The translations under genes were made by a program, and so were the position numbers. Of a stretch of DNA of 64,000 nucleotides, positions 19,900 to 28,427 are shown piece by piece. Under the pieces are notes generated by a model that was not told the DNA's origin, searched no databases, and saw only the letters and a program-made list of their open reading frames with translations. This DNA is from Mumia flava (GTDB lineage: Bacteria > Actinomycetota > Actinomycetes > Propionibacteriales > Nocardioidaceae): NCBI RefSeq assembly GCF_002797495.1, contig NZ_PGEZ01000001.1, positions 2,852,001-2,916,000 on the forward strand, in the 5' to 3' direction. Numbering within the stretch: position 1 is the stretch's first letter; each line of letters opens with the position of its first letter.

Positions 19900-20445
19900 T
19901 CAGGCGGTCGCGAGCGGGAGCACCTGGGCGCCCGGGAGTGCGGCGAGCACGCGGCCGGGCAGCACGAGCTTGGAGCGGCGCAGCCCGGACCCGATGATCG
20001 CCTGGTCCAGCTGCGCGACCCGCTCGTCGATCAGCAGCGGCCACGCGCCGGGCAGCCCGACCGGCGTGATCCCCCCGTACTCCATCGCCGTGTGCTCCGT
20101 GGCCCACTCCCGCGGCGCGAACGAGCACTTGCGCACGTCGAGCCGCTTGCGTACGACGCCGTTGACGTCGAGCCGCGCGTCCGCGGGGATCACACACCCG
20201 GCCGTACGCTCCTCGCCGGCGCGCTTGCCGAGCACGACGATGCAGTTCGCGGACACCTCCAGCGGCAGGTCGTACGCGTCGGTGAGCGCCGCGGTGTCGG
20301 CGAGGTCCGGGTCGATCTCGCAGACCAGGACCGTGGCGGCGTCGTCCGCCGACAGACCGGCGAGCGCACCCGCGACGGGCGGCGCGAGCAGGTCCGGGCG
20401 TTCGGCGGCCGGGACGAGGTCGAGGGTTCCGAGGCTGGCAGACAT
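19900..20445 (-). CDS. YbaK/ProX-type aminoacyl-tRNA deacylase domain protein
   Basis: This 181-residue protein has the YbaK/aaRS-associated fold, with [60 protein letters not shown] and [18 protein letters not shown]. The last block corresponds to the conserved G-x-x-x-P substrate loop of prolyl-tRNA editing relatives. A role in clearing mischarged tRNA is likely for the family, but the substrate is not known. It is divergent from folD, with 31 bp between the starts and a shared palindromic promoter. Confidence 0.85.
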   Translation of the reverse strand: MSASLGTLDLVPAAERPDLLAPPVAGALAGLSADDAATVLVCEIDPDLADTAALTDAYDLPLEVSANCIVVLGKRAGEERTAGCVIPADARLDVNGVVRKRLDVRKCSFAPREWATEHTAMEYGGITPVGLPGAWPLLIDERVAQLDQAIIGSGLRRSKLVLPGRVLAALPGAQVLPLATA

Positions 20446-20451
20446 GGGCGC

Positions 20452-20469
20452 ATCCTCGCATGCGAGACT
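20452..20469. promoter_or_regulatory. Compact bidirectional leaderless promoter with central palindrome
   Basis: The palindrome CTCGCATGCGAG (20455-20466) sits between two divergent starts. On the plus strand GAGACT (20464-20469) ends 7 bases before the folD GTG. On the minus strand GAGGAT (20452-20457) ends 6 bases before the deacylase ATG. Both hexamers overlap the palindrome arms, so one bound protein could affect both genes. Confidence 0.45.
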
Positions 20470-20476
20470 GGCGACC

Positions 20477-21337
20477 GTGACTGCGCAGATCCTCGACGGG
20501 AAGGCGGCTGCCGCCGCGATCAAGTCCGAGCTGGCCGAGCGGGTCGCCGCGCTGAAGGAGCGCGGCGTGACGCCGGGCCTCGGCACCGTGCTGGTCGGTG
20601 AGGACCCGGGCAGCCAGATCTACGTCAACGGCAAGCACCGCGACTGCGCACAGGTGGGGATCGAGTCGATCCGGGTCGACCTGCCGGCGACGGCGACGCA
20701 GGCCGAGGTCCTCGACCACCTCGCCGAGCTGAATGCCGACCCCGCCTGCACCGGCTACATCGTCCAGCTCCCGCTGCCGAAGTCGATCGACGAGAACGCC
20801 GTGATCGGCGCGATCGACCCGACCAAGGACGCGGACGGCCTCCAACCGACGAACCTCGGCTGGCTCGTGCTCGGCCGGCCGGCTCCGCTGCCGTGCACGC
20901 CGCGCGGGATCGTCGAGCTGCTGCGCCGCAACGACGTCGAGATCGCGGGCGCGAACGTCGTGGTCGTCGGTCGCGGCGTCACCGTGGGCCGCCCCCTCGG
21001 CCTGCTGCTGACCCGCCGTACGGAGAACGCCACCGTCACGCTGTGCCACACCGGCACCCGTGACCTGGCCGCGGAGGTCAGCCGCGCGGACATCGTCGTC
21101 GCCGCGGCCGGGGTGCCGTCGATCATCACCGCCGACATGGTCAAGCCCGGCGCCGCGCTGCTCGACGTCGGCGTCAGCCGCGACGCGGACGGCAAGATCG
21201 CCGGCGACCTCGCCCCGGACGTCATGGACGTGGCGGGGTGGGTCTCCCCGAACCCCGGTGGTGTCGGGCCGATGACGCGCGCGATGCTGCTGCAGAACGT
21301 CGTCGAGGCCGCGGAGCGGGCAGCCGCCGACGCATGA
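20477..21337 (+). CDS. folD: Methylenetetrahydrofolate dehydrogenase/cyclohydrolase
   Basis: This 286-residue bifunctional enzyme interconverts 5,10-methylene-THF and 10-formyl-THF, which feeds PurN and PurH. Motifs include [18 protein letters not shown] (catalytic Tyr, Lys), [39 protein letters not shown] (nucleotide binding) and [13 protein letters not shown]. The GTG start has no Shine-Dalgarno site but has a -10-like hexamer 7 bases upstream. The DUF3017 gene overlaps the stop (ATGA). Confidence 0.97.
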   Translation: MTAQILDGKAAAAAIKSELAERVAALKERGVTPGLGTVLVGEDPGSQIYVNGKHRDCAQVGIESIRVDLPATATQAEVLDHLAELNADPACTGYIVQLPLPKSIDENAVIGAIDPTKDADGLQPTNLGWLVLGRPAPLPCTPRGIVELLRRNDVEIAGANVVVVGRGVTVGRPLGLLLTRRTENATVTLCHTGTRDLAAEVSRADIVVAAAGVPSIITADMVKPGAALLDVGVSRDADGKIAGDLAPDVMDVAGWVSPNPGGVGPMTRAMLLQNVVEAAERAAADA

Positions 21338-21621
21338 GAGCCGAGGGGCAGCTCAAGGAACGCGGTAGCCAGGTCTTCGTCGCCCTGGTCGCCGTCCTCG
21401 GCGTCGGCATGGTGATGGTCGGCGTGGGGGCGTGGCGGTTCGGCATCGCGGCGATCGGCGCGTCGCTGGTGTTCGGCGCGGTCGTACGAGCGGTGCTGCC
21501 CGATCCGGCCGCCGGGCTGCTGCGGGTGCGGGGTCGTGTGTTCGACACCGTGTGGATGGCGCTGCTCGGGACCGCGCTGGTCACCCTGGCGATCATCGTG
21601 CCGCCGGGGCTGTTCGCCTGA
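21334..21621 (+). CDS. DUF3017-family membrane protein
   Basis: This 95-residue protein has three hydrophobic segments ([40 protein letters not shown] and [20 protein letters not shown]). It starts in an ATGA overlap with folD, the usual arrangement in actinobacteria. Function unknown. Confidence 0.88.
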   Translation: MRAEGQLKERGSQVFVALVAVLGVGMVMVGVGAWRFGIAAIGASLVFGAVVRAVLPDPAAGLLRVRGRVFDTVWMALLGTALVTLAIIVPPGLFA

Positions 21622-21698
21622 CGGAGCACACGCAGGCACCTCACCCGGCCGTACGGCGCGTCGCCGCCCGGACGGCCTCACGAGGGGTGAGTTGGCGC

Positions 21699-21704
21699 TA
21701 GGCT
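21699..21704 (+). promoter_or_regulatory. -10 element, leaderless start of the holin-like gene
   Basis: TAGGCT ends exactly 6 bases before the ATG at 21711. Confidence 0.65.
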
Positions 21705-21710
21705 CCGGAC

Positions 21711-22103
21711 ATGATTCGGATGCTCTGGAACATCGGCATCTCCCTGATCGGCGCTGCGATCGGGATCTTGATCGCCGGGTCGCTGTTGGACGACATGACG
21801 GTGTCGGCCGGGGGCTTCGTCGTCGCCGTGGTGATCTTCGCGATCGCTCAGGCGATCCTGTCGCCGTTCATTCTCAAGGTCGCGGTGAAGAACGCGAACG
21901 CGTTCGTCGGTGGCGTCGGCATCATCTCGACGCTCGCGGCGCTGATCGTCGCGTCGCTCCTGTCCGACGGGATCGAGATCAGCGGAGCGGGGACCTGGAT
22001 CCTGGCCGCGCTGATCGTCTGGCTCGTCGCGGCGCTCGCGACGCTGGTGGTGCCGTTCCTGCTGGTCAAGGCCGGCGTCCAGTCCCTGCGCGACGACGAC
22101 TGA
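21711..22103 (+). CDS. Phage-holin-IV-like small membrane protein
   Basis: This 130-residue protein is almost entirely four transmembrane helices (for example LWNIGISLIGAAIGILIAGS and WILAALIVWLVAALATLVVP) with a short charged C-terminus. The build matches the chromosomal four-helix phage-holin-family proteins common in actinobacteria and Gram-positives, which are not usually prophage remnants; no phage gene is nearby. Function unknown. Confidence 0.75.
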   Translation: MIRMLWNIGISLIGAAIGILIAGSLLDDMTVSAGGFVVAVVIFAIAQAILSPFILKVAVKNANAFVGGVGIISTLAALIVASLLSDGIEISGAGTWILAALIVWLVAALATLVVPFLLVKAGVQSLRDDD

Positions 22104-22108
22104 CCCGA

Positions 22109-22341
22109 CCGCTGGTCGAGGCGGGCTCAGCCAATCCGCTGGTCGAGGCGGGCGAGGAACGAGCCCGATCGAGACCCCTGGTCTCGATCACTCGCTTCGC
22201 TCGCGCCTCGACCAGCGGTAGGGTCTCGCTTCGCTCGCGCCTCGACCAGCGGTAGGGTCTCGCTTCGCTCGCGCCTCGACCAGCGGTAGGGTCTCGCTCC
22301 GCTCGCGCCTCGACCAGCGGTAGGGATGCCTCGACCAGCGG
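22109..22341. repeat. Palindromic repeat array B, two arrays meeting tail to tail
   Basis: On the plus strand a truncated unit (22109) is followed by a full unit (22136-22176, ending GATCGAGACC). On the minus strand a short fragment (22321-22341) and three identical-period truncated units of 34 bp (22287-22320, 22253-22286, 22219-22252) are followed by a full unit (22180-22218). The two full units meet with their GATCGAGACC ends together. The array lies between the convergent holin-like and mdh genes and fills this non-coding stretch. Confidence 0.92.
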
Positions 22342-22349
22342 CGGGTGCG

Positions 22350-23339
22350 TCAGATCAGGCCGAGCTTGGTGACGGCGTCGCGCTCCTCGGCGAGCTCGGC
22401 GACGCTGGCGTCGATCTTGGTGCGCGAGAAGTCGTCGATCTCCAGACCCTGGACGATCTCCCAGTCGCCGCCCTTGGTGGTCACCGGGAACGACGAGATC
22501 AGGCCCTCGGGGACCCCGTAGGAGCCGTCCGACGAGACCGCCATCGATACCCAGTCGCCTTCGGGCGAGCCGAGCAGCCAGTCCCGGGCGGCGTCGATCG
22601 TCGCCGACGCGGCGGAGGCCGCCGACGACGCGCCGCGCGCCTCGATGATCGCCGCGCCGCGCTTGGCGACGGTCGGGATGAAGTCGTTCTCGATCCAGGC
22701 CTGGTCGTCGACGACTTCGGCGGCGTTGCGGCCGGCGATCTCGGCGTGGAAGACGTCCGGGTACTGGGTCGCGGAGTGGTTGCCCCAGATCGTCATCTTG
22801 GAGATGTCGGTGACCTTCGCGCCGGTCTTCGCGGCGAGCTGCGACAGCGCGCGGTTGTGATCAAGGCGGGTCAGCGCGGAGAAGCGCTCGGCCGGGATGT
22901 CGGGCGCGTTGGTCTTCGCGATCAGCGCGTTGGTGTTGGCCGGGTTGCCGGTGACGCCGATCCGGATGTCGTCGGCCGCGTTGTCGTTGAGCGCCTTGCC
23001 CTGCGCGGTGAAGATCGCGCCGTTGGCCTCGAGCAGGTCGCCGCGCTCCATGCCCTTCGTACGGGGGCGCGCGCCGACGAGGAGCGCGAGGTTGGCGCCG
23101 TCGAAGATGTGATTCGGGTCGTCGCCGATCTCGACCGAGTCGAGCAGGCCGAACGCGCAGTCGTCGAGCTCCATCACGACACCCTCGAGCGCCTTCAGCG
23201 CGGGGGTGATCTCGAGCAGCCGCAGCTGGACGGGCGTGTCCGGGCCGAGCAGATCGCCGGCGGCGATCCGGAAGAGCAGGCTGTAGCCGATCTGACCGGC
23301 GGCGCCGGTGACGGCCACCTTCACGGGTGTTGCGCTCAC
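22350..23339 (-). CDS. mdh: Malate dehydrogenase
   Basis: This 329-residue NAD(P)-dependent enzyme oxidises malate to oxaloacetate in the TCA cycle. It shows [19 protein letters not shown] (nucleotide binding), [17 protein letters not shown] (substrate arginines), [25 protein letters not shown] and [12 protein letters not shown] (catalytic His). The GTG start has GAGGAG 5 bases upstream. A TAGCGT at 23389-23394 (minus strand) is a likely -10, giving a 5' leader of about 40 bases, unlike its leaderless neighbours. Confidence 0.97.
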   Translation of the reverse strand: MSATPVKVAVTGAAGQIGYSLLFRIAAGDLLGPDTPVQLRLLEITPALKALEGVVMELDDCAFGLLDSVEIGDDPNHIFDGANLALLVGARPRTKGMERGDLLEANGAIFTAQGKALNDNAADDIRIGVTGNPANTNALIAKTNAPDIPAERFSALTRLDHNRALSQLAAKTGAKVTDISKMTIWGNHSATQYPDVFHAEIAGRNAAEVVDDQAWIENDFIPTVAKRGAAIIEARGASSAASAASATIDAARDWLLGSPEGDWVSMAVSSDGSYGVPEGLISSFPVTTKGGDWEIVQGLEIDDFSRTKIDASVAELAEERDAVTKLGLI

Positions 23340-23444
23340 GACATCTCCTCAGAAGGACGGGGCGTACGCGTGGTACACGGTGTCGCCGACGCTAGCAACA
23401 CCGCCCGTCCTGCAGAGTCGCGGGTCACACCGCGAGCGTGCCCG

Positions 23445-24209
23445 CTACTCAGCCTCGACGTCGCCGGTGACCTCGACGCCTTCGCGATCGACGCCGGTCA
23501 CCAGCGCGTACGTCAGGCCGGCGATCGCTCCGCCGACGAGTGGTGCGAGCAGGAACAACCAGACCTGCGACAACGCGTCGGAGCCGGCGAACCACGCGAC
23601 GCCGAGGGAGCGGGCCGGGTTCACCGAGGTGTTCGTGACCGGGATCGAGATGAGGTGGATGAGGGTGAGCGCGAGACCGATCGCGACACCCGCGAATCCG
23701 ATCGGCGCCCGGGCGTCGGTCGCGCCGAGGATCACGTACAGGAACATCGCGGTCAGCACGACCTCGATCACGGCGCAGGCGAGCAGCGAGTAGCCGCCGG
23801 GGGAGAGGTCGTCGTACCCGTTGGTGGCGAAGCCCGACTCGGATGCCGAGAATCCCGGGATGCCGTTGGCGACGACGAGCAGGACGGCGCCGCCGATCGT
23901 GGCGCCGATGATCTGCACGATCCAGTAGGGGACGACGTCCTTCCAGGGGAACCGCTTGCCGAGCGCGAGCCCGAACGTCACTGCTGGGTTGAAGTGCCCG
24001 CCGGAGACCGCGCCGAGCGCGTAGATCCCGGTCAGGACCGTGAGGCCGAACGCGATCGAGACGCCGAGGTGCCCGACGCCGAGGTTGACCGCTTCGTTGT
24101 CGGGTGCGAGGAAGTACGCGCCCAGGACGGCTGTGCCGCAGCCGCCGAAGACCAGCCAGAAGCTGCCGAGCATCTCCGCGCCCAGGCGGGCGCTCATCTT
24201 CGGTGTCAT
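23445..24209 (-). CDS. aqpZ: Aquaporin (AqpZ type)
   Basis: This 254-residue MIP-family channel has six predicted transmembrane helices and both half-helix motifs, [15 protein letters not shown] and [15 protein letters not shown] (Asn-Pro-Ala twice). The aromatic/Arg filter region with Ala and Arg after the second NPA fits a water-selective channel more than a glycerol facilitator. The ATG at 24209 is preceded by a GGGGGGA site. Longer frames to 24299 would add non-homologous residues. Confidence 0.92.
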   Translation of the reverse strand: MTPKMSARLGAEMLGSFWLVFGGCGTAVLGAYFLAPDNEAVNLGVGHLGVSIAFGLTVLTGIYALGAVSGGHFNPAVTFGLALGKRFPWKDVVPYWIVQIIGATIGGAVLLVVANGIPGFSASESGFATNGYDDLSPGGYSLLACAVIEVVLTAMFLYVILGATDARAPIGFAGVAIGLALTLIHLISIPVTNTSVNPARSLGVAWFAGSDALSQVWLFLLAPLVGGAIAGLTYALVTGVDREGVEVTGDVEAE

Positions 24210-24273
24210 CGTTCCCCCCGGTTCGTGATGGGTCACCACCGACGATCTTGTCCGCATTCGAGGGGATTCGCGC

Positions 24274-24300
24274 GGTGACACGCGGGTGAGTGAGGTCACC
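24274..24300. promoter_or_regulatory. Inverted GGTGAC/GTCACC pair between aqpZ and the MFS gene
   Basis: GGTGAC at 24274-24279 and GTCACC at 24295-24300 are separated by 15 bases in the divergent promoter region. A possible operator; weak evidence. Confidence 0.2.
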
Positions 24301-24333
24301 CCGCTCGGCCGGGAATTGTCGTGCAGCCAAACT

Positions 24334-24339
24334 TATTGT
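24334..24339 (+). promoter_or_regulatory. -10 element, leaderless start of the MFS gene
   Basis: TATTGT ends 7 bases before the GTG at 24347. Confidence 0.55.
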
Positions 24340-24346
24340 GGTTCTG

Positions 24347-25597
24347 GTGACCGATTCGCAGCTTCGCCACCGGACCGTACGCCTGCCTCGCATCCTGCGG
24401 GAGCGGCGCGACGACCGTCCCGCCCACCTCACTCTCGCCCTGCTCGCGCTGGCGCTGGGCGGCTTCGCCATCGGCACGACCGAGTACGTGACGATGGGCC
24501 TGCTGCCGCAGATCGCCGACGCGGCCGGTGTCTCGATCCCGAGTGCGGGGCACCTGATCTCCGCGTACGCGGTCGGCGTCGTCGTCGGCGCCCCCGTGAT
24601 CGTGTCGCTGACCGCGCGGCTGCCGAAGCACGCGCTCGCGATCGGCCTGATCGCCGCCGTCGCGTTCGGGAACCTGCTCACCGCGATCGCCCCCACGTAC
24701 GAGACGCTGGTGCTGGCCCGGTTCGTCGCCGGCCTCCCGCACGGCGCGTACTTCGGCGTCGCGTCCCTGATCGCCGCGTCGATGGTCGCGCCGGAGCGAC
24801 GCGGACGCGCGGTCGCGTCGGTGATGATGGGGCTGTCCGCAGCCAACCTCGCCGGTGTCCCGGCGAGCACCTGGCTCGGGCAGGCGATGGGCTGGCGCTC
24901 GGCGTACTGGGTCGTCGTCGCGCTCGCCGTCGTGACGATCGGGATGATCGGCGCGTTCGTGCCGCAGCACCAGCGCGACACGTCGGCGACCGTACGGCGC
25001 GAGCTGCGCGCCCTGCGCAAGCCGCAGGTGCTGCTGACCGCGGGCGTGGGTGCGGTCGGGTTCGGCGGCCTGTTCGCCGTCTACAGCTACATCGCGCCGA
25101 TCACCACGGACGTGACCGGCCTCGCCGAGGCGTACGTTCCGGTGGCGCTGCTCGCGTTCGGGCTCGGGTCGATCGCCGGGACTGCGATCGGCGGGCGGCT
25201 CGCTGACCACGCGCTGTTCGCGTGGCTGGTCGCGATGCTGACGACGATGGCGGTGCTGCTGGCGATCTTCTCGTGGACCGCGCAGCACGGCGCGCTGATG
25301 TTCGCCGGGGTCTTCCTGCTGTCGACGGCTGCGTCGGCGCTCGGTCTGCTGCTCCAGATGCGGCTGATGCAGGTCGCCGGGAGCGCGAAGATGCTCGGCG
25401 CCGCGCTGAACCACTCCGCTCTCAACGCCGCGAACGCGCTCGGGGCCGCACTCGGTGGTGCGGCGATCGCGGCCGGGTTCGGGTACCTCTCGACCGCGTG
25501 GGTCGGCGTGCTGCTCAGCCTGGCCGGCCTGGGGATCCTCGTCGCCTCCGCGGTGCTCTACCGCAGCGAGCGCCTGTCGCTGTCCCTCGCGTACTGA
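24347..25597 (+). CDS. MFS transporter, DHA1 family (AraJ/YdhP-like)
   Basis: This 416-residue protein has twelve hydrophobic segments and the DHA1 signatures GFAIGTTEYVTMGLLPQIAD (first helix) and ARFVAGLPHGAYFGVASLIA. These match the sugar-efflux/drug-efflux group of AraJ and YdhP. The GTG at 24347 is chosen because it lies 7 bases from TATTGT; an upstream in-frame ATG at 24290 would span the promoter. Substrate unknown. It is a single-gene unit divergent from aqpZ. Confidence 0.87.
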   Translation: MTDSQLRHRTVRLPRILRERRDDRPAHLTLALLALALGGFAIGTTEYVTMGLLPQIADAAGVSIPSAGHLISAYAVGVVVGAPVIVSLTARLPKHALAIGLIAAVAFGNLLTAIAPTYETLVLARFVAGLPHGAYFGVASLIAASMVAPERRGRAVASVMMGLSAANLAGVPASTWLGQAMGWRSAYWVVVALAVVTIGMIGAFVPQHQRDTSATVRRELRALRKPQVLLTAGVGAVGFGGLFAVYSYIAPITTDVTGLAEAYVPVALLAFGLGSIAGTAIGGRLADHALFAWLVAMLTTMAVLLAIFSWTAQHGALMFAGVFLLSTAASALGLLLQMRLMQVAGSAKMLGAALNHSALNAANALGAALGGAAIAAGFGYLSTAWVGVLLSLAGLGILVASAVLYRSERLSLSLAY

Positions 25598-25773
25598 CCC
25601 GCCCGACCGCGATGTGGGCAATCCGGGGAAGAATGACGGTGCTGATCTCTCCTCGGATCGCCCGAATCCTGGGCGGAGCCGAGGCGAACGCACGTTGACA
25701 GCGTTGATCCAGTCGAGAAGACTGGCGCGCCCCGGACGCGGGCAGCCACTGCCAGCGCCGCCGAAGGAGGCGC

Positions 25774-27465
25774 GTGAACCAAGAGCGAGTGGTCAAACCG
25801 ATTCCTGCCGTCACGCTGCTCGATACCGAGGTTGACACGCAGCCGCTCGAGGGGAGCCGACGGCAGGTCCAGGCCTCAGGCATCGGAGGCATTCCCGCAC
25901 GTGGGGTCGATGCGGTAACGGTGCTGATCACCGTGCGATCGGCGACGACCGACGGTGACGGCATCGTGGTCGGACCCCAGGACGATCAGATCACCGTTTC
26001 GCAGTACGGCGTGGGCCGCTTGCCGGCGCCGCAATCCGTGACCGTCCCGTTGGACGCGGACGGCCGATTTCAGGTGGGAAACTCGATCGGTTCGACCCAC
26101 GCCAGGATTGACGCGCTCGCCTTTCATGCCTCTGAGGGGACCGCCGAGATCGATCGTGGACGGATTGTTCTCCTCCAGAATCCTGTCGCCTTTCCCGGCA
26201 TGGCTCTCGAAGCCAACGCCTCCGGCGAGCTGATCGTCACGAGGAGGTTTGGGATACCGGCGGGGACGCTCGCTGTTCTCGGACGTGTCAGCGTGGATTC
26301 GGCAGGAGATGGAGTCGTGTACTTCGGGAGAGGTGGCGATGCAGCGCCACGGACGCCCACGGAGCCGGGGGCGATCGCGTACCGGGCAAGCAGCTCGTCG
26401 GAGGCGTCCTCCTCGATCATGCGGTTGAACAGTTCGGGGCATCTGGCGATCGACCTGGTCGGGAGCGAGCAAGCGCGCGTCGTCGTCACGGTGACGGGGT
26501 ACGTGTCGGGTGACGGAACTGGCGCGGGGATCCTCACGTCGACGCCGCAGACACGGTCGATCTGCGTGGACGTGGGTGACCGGGAGACCAGATCATTGAG
26601 CTTGCGCGAGTCCCTTGGCGTGAACGAGATCGGGGGAGCAGAGATCGCGGTGTGGGCCTCCGATGCGACCGGTGATGCCACGGGCTGGGTCGACGTGTAC
26701 CCGACGGGGGCACCGCCTATCGGTGAGCGGGGGGTCGTTGCCTTGGGTTTGCATGAGGATCCGTTGTCGGGTGTCTCGGCCGTGACCTGGATTCCGATTG
26801 CGGCGTCGGGCGACGAGGTCACCATCAGGAATCGATCCGGTTCCGACCAGATCAGCGTGTGTCTTCGTCCGACGATCGTGTTGGGCCGATCTGTCAGTGA
26901 ACCGCGCCCACTGGCGGCGGAGGATGCCAAGCCCCTGGCACTCCCGACGCCGGATCCGGGCTCGGTGCCGCAGTGGTGGAACACAGGAAGAAGCACCATG
27001 GACAGTCCGAAGCTCGTGCATCGGTCGGTCGTCGACGACGCCTACGTGGAGGGCTACCTGTGGTGGGCCTACCTCGGCACGGGCACGGCAGATGCCGACG
27101 CGAAGGAGGCCTTGTTGCTCGGCGTCGCCGACCGCGTGCGGTTCTTCCGCAGCGGTGCGTACTGCCCGGTTGCCGGCTCCAACCGCCGGCTGAGCGTCGC
27201 GCTCGAGCTGTGGTCGGGTGAGCCGCCCGACTCGCCCGACCTCGCCGGGTGGGAGCGGGCGTCGGCGGATGTCACGTCCGACGGTGTCGACGTCGAGGTC
27301 CGCACCTCGCTCGACCACTGCCTGCTCACCTCGCACCCGGCACCAGAACCGGGCGCGTACCGGCTCGAGGTGATCCATCGCGTGGTGCCCGAGGAAGAAG
27401 GCAGCTTCTTCACCCAAGCCCACGCGCTCGTGCGCTACTGGCCCGTCGACGCGCCCGAGTCCTGA
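25774..27465 (+). CDS. Composite protein: three surface-type beta domains joined to a native-style C-terminal domain
   Basis: This 563-residue frame has no recognised enzyme. Residues 1 to about 385 carry three related beta-rich units (around GVDAVTVLITVRSATTDGDG; AGTLAVLGRVSVDSAGDGVV; and GGAEIAVWASDATGDATGWV followed by DVYPTG). They resemble the repeat seen in many actinobacterial secreted proteins, but no signal peptide is present. Codon usage here is less GC-rich (TTG, CGA, GGA, TTT, ATT, CAT common). From about 26998 (MDSPKLVHRSVVDD) it becomes typical of the genome, and GGAAGAAG stands just before an in-frame ATG. The last 155 residues may be an older independent gene. AAGGAGG 3 bases before the GTG supports the long start. 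Confidence 0.6.
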   Translation: MNQERVVKPIPAVTLLDTEVDTQPLEGSRRQVQASGIGGIPARGVDAVTVLITVRSATTDGDGIVVGPQDDQITVSQYGVGRLPAPQSVTVPLDADGRFQVGNSIGSTHARIDALAFHASEGTAEIDRGRIVLLQNPVAFPGMALEANASGELIVTRRFGIPAGTLAVLGRVSVDSAGDGVVYFGRGGDAAPRTPTEPGAIAYRASSSSEASSSIMRLNSSGHLAIDLVGSEQARVVVTVTGYVSGDGTGAGILTSTPQTRSICVDVGDRETRSLSLRESLGVNEIGGAEIAVWASDATGDATGWVDVYPTGAPPIGERGVVALGLHEDPLSGVSAVTWIPIAASGDEVTIRNRSGSDQISVCLRPTIVLGRSVSEPRPLAAEDAKPLALPTPDPGSVPQWWNTGRSTMDSPKLVHRSVVDDAYVEGYLWWAYLGTGTADADAKEALLLGVADRVRFFRSGAYCPVAGSNRRLSVALELWSGEPPDSPDLAGWERASADVTSDGVDVEVRTSLDHCLLTSHPAPEPGAYRLEVIHRVVPEEEGSFFTQAHALVRYWPVDAPES

Positions 27466-27466
27466 C

Positions 27467-27540
27467 CCGACCGCGATTCGTCGACTTCCGGTCGGATCCG
27501 TGCCTGCGATTGGCGCCGGAACTCGACGAATCGTGGTCGG
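27467..27540. repeat. Long-arm hairpin repeat, copy 1
   Basis: Arms at 27467-27491 and 27516-27540 (25 nt) are complementary at 23 positions and contain GATTCGTCGA and TCGACGAATC. The loop is 24 bases. Nearly identical arms recur at 60798-60871. It lies between the convergent composite-protein and purU genes, so it may terminate both. Confidence 0.8.
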
Positions 27541-27545
27541 AAGGG

Positions 27546-28409
27546 TCAGGGGAAGACGACCGTACGGGCGCCGTTGAGCAGCACGCGCTGCTCGGCGTGC
27601 AGGCCGACCGCGCGCGAGAGCACCCGCGTCTCGACGTCGCGCCCCGCCTGGACGAGCGCGCTCGGGCCCATCTGGTGCCCGACCCGCGTCACGTCCTGCT
27701 CGATGATCGGCCCCTCGTCGAGGTCCGCGGTCACGTAGTGCGCGGTCGCGCCGATCAGCTTCACGCCGCGGTCGTGCGCCTGGTGGTACGGGCGGGCGCC
27801 CTTGAAGCTCGGCAGGAAGCTGTGGTGGATGTTGATCGCGCGGCCCTCGAGCGCACGGCACGCGTCGTCGGACAGGATCTGCATGTAGCGCGCGAGCACG
27901 ACGAGGTCGACGTCGAGCTCGTCGACGAGCCGGAGCATCTCAGCCTCCGCGTCCGCCTTCGTCTCCTTGGTCACGGGCACGTGGTGGAACGGCACGTCGT
28001 ACGAGGCGGCCATGCGCTCCAGCACCGTGTGGTTGGAGACGACGGCGGCGATCTCGATGTTGAGGGCACCGATGCTCTGCCGGAACAGCAGGTCGTTCAG
28101 GCAGTGACCCTCCTTCGAGACCAGCACGAGCGTGCGGCACGGGGCCTCCGCGACCACGAGGCTCCAGGTCATCGCGTGCTGCTCCGCGACCGGCGCGAAC
28201 GCGGCCCGCAGCCGCTCGGTGTCGTACGCCTCGCCGCTGGTCGGCTCGACGTGCACCCGCAGGAAGAAGCGACCGCCGTCGGCGTCGGTGAACTGCTGTG
28301 CGTCCAGGATGTTGCCGCCCTGCTCGACCACCCAGGACGAGATCGCGTGGACCAGCCCCGGGCGGTCGGGGCAGGTCAGGGTCAGGACGTACGTCGGCAC
28401 CTCGGACAT
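27546..28409 (-). CDS. purU: Formyltetrahydrofolate deformylase
   Basis: This 287-residue enzyme hydrolyses 10-formyl-THF to THF and formate, balancing one-carbon units. It has an N-terminal ACT domain (VLTLTCPDRPGLVHAISSWV) and a formyltransferase-like domain with SKEGHCLNDLLFR, NIHHSFLPSFKGARPYHQA (catalytic Asn-His) and ATAHYVTADLDEGPIIEQDV (Asp). A TACCCT hexamer ends 7 bases before the ATG. The gene seems to be transcribed alone. Confidence 0.96.
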   Translation of the reverse strand: MSEVPTYVLTLTCPDRPGLVHAISSWVVEQGGNILDAQQFTDADGGRFFLRVHVEPTSGEAYDTERLRAAFAPVAEQHAMTWSLVVAEAPCRTLVLVSKEGHCLNDLLFRQSIGALNIEIAAVVSNHTVLERMAASYDVPFHHVPVTKETKADAEAEMLRLVDELDVDLVVLARYMQILSDDACRALEGRAINIHHSFLPSFKGARPYHQAHDRGVKLIGATAHYVTADLDEGPIIEQDVTRVGHQMGPSALVQAGRDVETRVLSRAVGLHAEQRVLLNGARTVVFP

Positions 28410-28416
28410 GACCGAC

Positions 28417-28422
28417 AGGGTA
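28417..28422 (-). promoter_or_regulatory. -10 element, leaderless start of purU
   Basis: TACCCT on the minus strand, 7 bases before the ATG at 28409. It lies just inside the 18-base gap to the upstream MFS gene. Confidence 0.55.
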
Positions 28423-28427
28423 CGGCG

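Noticed and set aside
21711-22103. Prophage remnant, because of the holin-like protein
   Set aside because: No lysin, integrase, capsid or att-like repeat is nearby. Chromosomal four-helix holin-family proteins are common in actinobacteria.
22109-22341. Simple rho-independent terminator between the holin-like gene and mdh
   Set aside because: The units could fold, but the multi-unit polar structure and recurrence elsewhere, including within pcrA, do not fit a plain terminator.
25598-25773. A small gene (ATG near 25632, about 22 codons) between the MFS and composite-protein genes
   Set aside because: It lacks a ribosome site and overlaps a degenerate stem (GGGCAATCCGGGG with CCTCGGATCGCCC). 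The gap shows only this hairpin remnant and the AAGGAGG site of the next gene.
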